Below are positions 7,305 through 8,677 of a stretch of 8,677 nt of DNA, piece after piece. The notes beneath the pieces were generated by a model, which was given only the letters and a program-made list of their open reading frames with translations, ran no database searches and was not told the DNA's origin. Position numbers and translations under genes: made by a program. Every line of letters starts with the position of its first letter. Within the stretch, counting starts at the first letter, position 1. The stretch is from an uncultured Coriobacteriales bacterium (GTDB lineage: Bacteria; Actinomycetota; Coriobacteriia; Coriobacteriales; Atopobiaceae): contig CAMNAH010000035.1 of assembly GCA_946530775.1 (NCBI GenBank), positions 1-8,677 of the forward strand, in the 5' to 3' direction.

Positions 7305-8117
7305 TTACTCGGCGGAGAGCTCGGCGATGGCCTGCTCGGCCTGCTCGGCGCTAGGCGCCTTGCCGTGCCAGCCCACCTGGTCCTCCATGAAGGAGACGCC
7401 CTTGCCCTTGACCGTCTCGCACACGATGACGGAGGGGCGGCCGGCCTCGGCCTTAGCGGCATCGATGGCCGCGGAGATGGCCTCGAGGTCGTTGCCGTCG
7501 ATCACCTGGACATGCCAGCCGAAGGCGGCGAACTTCTCGTCGACGGGGTTGACGGTCATGACCTTGTCGTTGGGGCCGTCGATCTGGAGCTTGTTGTGGT
7601 CGACGAAGGCGATCACGTGGTCGAGCTTGTAATGGGCGGAGCTCATGGCAGCCTCCCAGACCTGGCCCTCCTGGATCTCGCCGTCGCCGAGGACGCAGTA
7701 GACCCAGTAGTCCTTGTTATCGAGACGGCCGGCGAGCGCCATGCCGTTGGCGACGGAGAGGCCCTGGCCCAGAGAGCCCGTGGACATGTCGACGCCCGGG
7801 GTGTCGTTCATGTTGGGATGGCCCTGAAGATGCGAGTGAATGTCGCGGAGCGTCTTGAGGTCCTCGCGCGGGAAGTAGCCGCGCTCGGCGAGCGCCGCAT
7901 AGAGCGCGGGCGCCGCATGGCCCTTGGAGAGCACGAGGCGGTCGCGGTCTGCCCAGCGGGGGTTCGCGGGGTCGATGTTCATCTTGTCGAAGTAGAGCAC
8001 GGTGAGGATGTCGGCGCAGGAAAGCGATCCGCCCGGGTGGCCCGAGCCCGCCGCCGCGGTCTCCTCGATGATGTCGATACGGATTTGCTTCGCCACTGCG
8101 GCAAGATCTTGCGCCAT
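7305..8117 (-). CDS. Transketolase, N-terminal subunit
   Basis: First half of the split transketolase, 270 residues, binding the pyrophosphate end of thiamine diphosphate and Mg. Key blocks: SGHPGGSLSCADIL (25-38, His27), LSKGHAAPALYAAL (63-76, His67), GSLGQGLSVANGMAL (114-128), and the thiamine-diphosphate motif starting GDGEIQEGQVWEAA (144-157) and ending at DHNKLQ (Asn175). The C-terminal part has VKGKGVSFMED and WHGKAPS. Split transketolases are widespread in anaerobic Gram-positives and archaea; the partner starts 40 bases downstream. The start is the ATG at 8117, preceded by GGAGG six bases away. A start at 8216 would add 33 residues that lack family similarity and would place coding sequence over a TTGACA promoter-like box. 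Both subunits appear intact, so the enzyme should be active. Confidence 0.95.
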   Translation of the reverse strand: MAQDLAAVAKQIRIDIIEETAAAGSGHPGGSLSCADILTVLYFDKMNIDPANPRWADRDRLVLSKGHAAPALYAALAERGYFPREDLKTLRDIHSHLQGHPNMNDTPGVDMSTGSLGQGLSVANGMALAGRLDNKDYWVYCVLGDGEIQEGQVWEAAMSSAHYKLDHVIAFVDHNKLQIDGPNDKVMTVNPVDEKFAAFGWHVQVIDGNDLEAISAAIDAAKAEAGRPSVIVCETVKGKGVSFMEDQVGWHGKAPSAEQAEQAIAELSAE

Positions 8118-8221
8118 CGCGTCCTCCAAAGGATCGGCTTTACATACCGTTCTTAACTGTAGCACGCACGGCGACTTCACTCTTTTACCCGATGGCGTTT
8201 TGTCAACTTTCTCCATGCCGC

Positions 8222-8283
8222 ACGGGTGACAGTTGGGGACGGTGTCAAGTTTTCATGTCCCCGCGCAAAAGCAGCGCGCGGGG
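8222..8283. repeat. Nested palindromes, REP-like element
   Basis: Three alternative stems overlap: TGACA (8227-8231) with TGTCA (8243-8247); GGGGAC (8235-8240) with GTCCCC (8257-8262); and CCCCGCGC (8259-8266) with GCGCGGGG (8276-8283). The segment GTGACAGTTGGGGACGGT resembles palindromic ends that I associate with REP elements mobilised by Y1 transposases of the RAYT/IS200-like type. That link is from memory. No transposase gene is in the window. Confidence 0.5.
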
Positions 8284-8310
8284 CGATGGCGATGATGCGC
8301 GCAGCGTGCG

Positions 8311-8409
8311 CCGTTCGCGAACGGTGCACCTTGTTCACGAACGGGGCAGATTTCGAGCCCGAAAACCTGCACCGTTTGCGAACGGTGTACTCAGTTCGCG
8401 AACGGTGCA
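8311..8409. repeat. Four regularly spaced palindromic sites
   Basis: A 16-base motif GTTCGCGAACGGTGCA occurs in the same orientation at 8313-8328 (exact), 8333-8348 (two changes), 8374-8389 (two changes) and 8394-8409 (exact). Start-to-start distances are 20, 41 and 20, close to whole pairs of helical turns. The core GTTCGCGAAC is itself palindromic, and the 8368-8389 copy extends the dyad to about 22 bases. Between sites 2 and 3 a broken copy reads TTCG-AGCC-CGAA. Two readings are possible: multiple operators for a regulator of the downstream transketolase genes, or copies of a dispersed intergenic repeat. Confidence 0.75.
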
Positions 8410-8443
8410 GTCAAGGACAGCTGAGAGGATCGGATCTCTTTTG

Positions 8444-8677
8444 TCACCTCATAAGGATGCGCTCGAGGTCGAGGGGTGTCTCGGCAATCGCGGCGGCATG
8501 CGCTTCCTCGAGCTCCTCGCGCGGAGCCGTGTTTCCCCAGAGCACGCCCACGCAGGGAATGCCCACGTTGCGCGCGGCGATAATATCGAGGTTGCGGTCG
8601 CCCACCATCACGGCATCATCCAGCGTGCAACCGAGCCCCTCGATCGCACGAAGAATCGCCGCCTCCTTGGTGTCTCC
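8444..8677 (-). CDS. HAD-family phosphatase, phosphoglycolate-phosphatase-like, C-terminal end (5' end outside window)
   Basis: An open frame enters from the right edge and ends at TGA (8444-8446), giving 77 residues with no start inside the window. It begins GDTKEAAILRAIEGLG, with the motif III lysine of HAD hydrolases. It continues MVGDRNLDIIAARNVGIPCVGVLWGN, with motif IV GDRxxD that holds the Mg ion and the typical Gph/PpaX-like glycine-rich strand, and ends in REELEEAHAAAIAETPLDLERIL. This pattern is that of the Gph/YqaB-like group, which hydrolyses phosphoglycolate or other small phosphates; it is not phosphoserine phosphatase (SerB). The substrate cannot be fixed because the cap domain lies outside the window. 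A terminator is not obvious; the weak stem near 8432-8443 is not convincing. Confidence 0.88.
   Translation of the reverse strand, partial: GDTKEAAILRAIEGLGCTLDDAVMVGDRNLDIIAARNVGIPCVGVLWGNTAPREELEEAHAAAIAETPLDLERILMR

Larger units (their letters stand above)
8118..8443. other. Gene-free region upstream of the transketolase operon
   Basis: There is no credible protein here. Reading in transcription direction (right to left) it contains the end of the HAD gene's transcript, a set of four palindromic sites (8311-8409), a compact nest of palindromes (8227-8283), and then the leader of the transketolase operon. On the minus strand a perfect TTGACA lies at 8201-8206, 84 bases upstream of the transketolase ATG, but no convincing -10 box follows at 16-18 bases (AAGAGT or AGAGTG), so I do not call a promoter. 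Confidence 0.7.

Noticed and set aside
7265..7462. Upstream extension of the transketolase C-subunit
   Set aside because: The added residues are Arg/Ser/Pro-rich, overlap the N-subunit gene in another frame and match nothing; the ATG at 7264 has a proper ribosome site.
8178..8206. Promoter call for the transketolase operon at the TTGACA box
   Set aside because: The -35 match is perfect, but the best hexamers at 16-18 bases downstream match the -10 consensus at no more than about half the positions.
8118..8216. 33-residue N-terminal extension of the transketolase N-subunit
   Set aside because: The family begins near MAQDLAAVAKQIR; GGAGG precedes the ATG at 8117, and the extension would cover a promoter-like TTGACA.
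8311..8409. CRISPR array
   Set aside because: The repeats are palindromic, only 16 bases long, separated by 4 or 25 bases, and there are no uniform spacers or cas genes.
8422..8443. Terminator near the end of the HAD gene
   Set aside because: The AGAGGAT/ATCTCT stem is short, bulged and has its T run on the plus strand, opposite to transcription of the flanking genes.

Overview
This GC-rich window has dense, short-spaced genes. Its gene types (a short ACT-domain phosphoglycerate dehydrogenase, a split two-subunit transketolase, a twin-arginine lipoprotein binding protein) look most like a host-associated Coriobacteriia actinomycete of the Collinsella/Olsenella kind. That assignment comes from remembered resemblance, not from a search, so treat it as moderate confidence.

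Layout. Bases 1-1752 (+ strand) carry the end of serC and a complete serA-type gene, two consecutive serine-biosynthesis steps in one operon, closed by a strong rho-independent terminator at 1778-1807. Bases 1753-2099 hold no gene. They contain the terminator, a small palindrome, a pair of related palindromic repeats (1869-1997) and a converging terminator for the opposite strand. From 2100 to the end every gene is on the minus strand. Read in transcription order from the right these are: the C-terminal end of a HAD phosphatase (8444-8677, cut by the window), a 326-base gene-free stretch with two kinds of repeat, transketolase N-terminal subunit (7305-8117), transketolase C-terminal subunit (6338-7264), a 159-base spacer with three palindromes, then an ABC importer: lipoprotein binding protein (5024-6178), fused two-domain permease (3201-4910) and ATPase (2100-3197).

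How the genes may work together. The importer is of the FbpABC/AfuABC type, a family that imports ferric iron in some members and phosphorylated organic compounds (hexose phosphates, sedoheptulose-7-phosphate, 2-aminoethylphosphonate) in others. Its position directly downstream of a transketolase pair, on the same strand, makes a sugar-phosphate substrate a reasonable hypothesis: imported sugar phosphate would feed the non-oxidative pentose phosphate pathway. The sequence does not prove it.

The least ordinary signals are: (1) a phosphoglycerate dehydrogenase lacking the family's catalytic glutamate; (2) four near-identical palindromic sites spaced 20, 41 and 20 bases apart upstream of the transketolase genes; (3) a strong stem-loop between binding-protein and permease genes; (4) palindromic repeats of unknown family in both long intergenic regions. 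I saw no tRNA, rRNA, CRISPR array, complete insertion sequence or phage gene.
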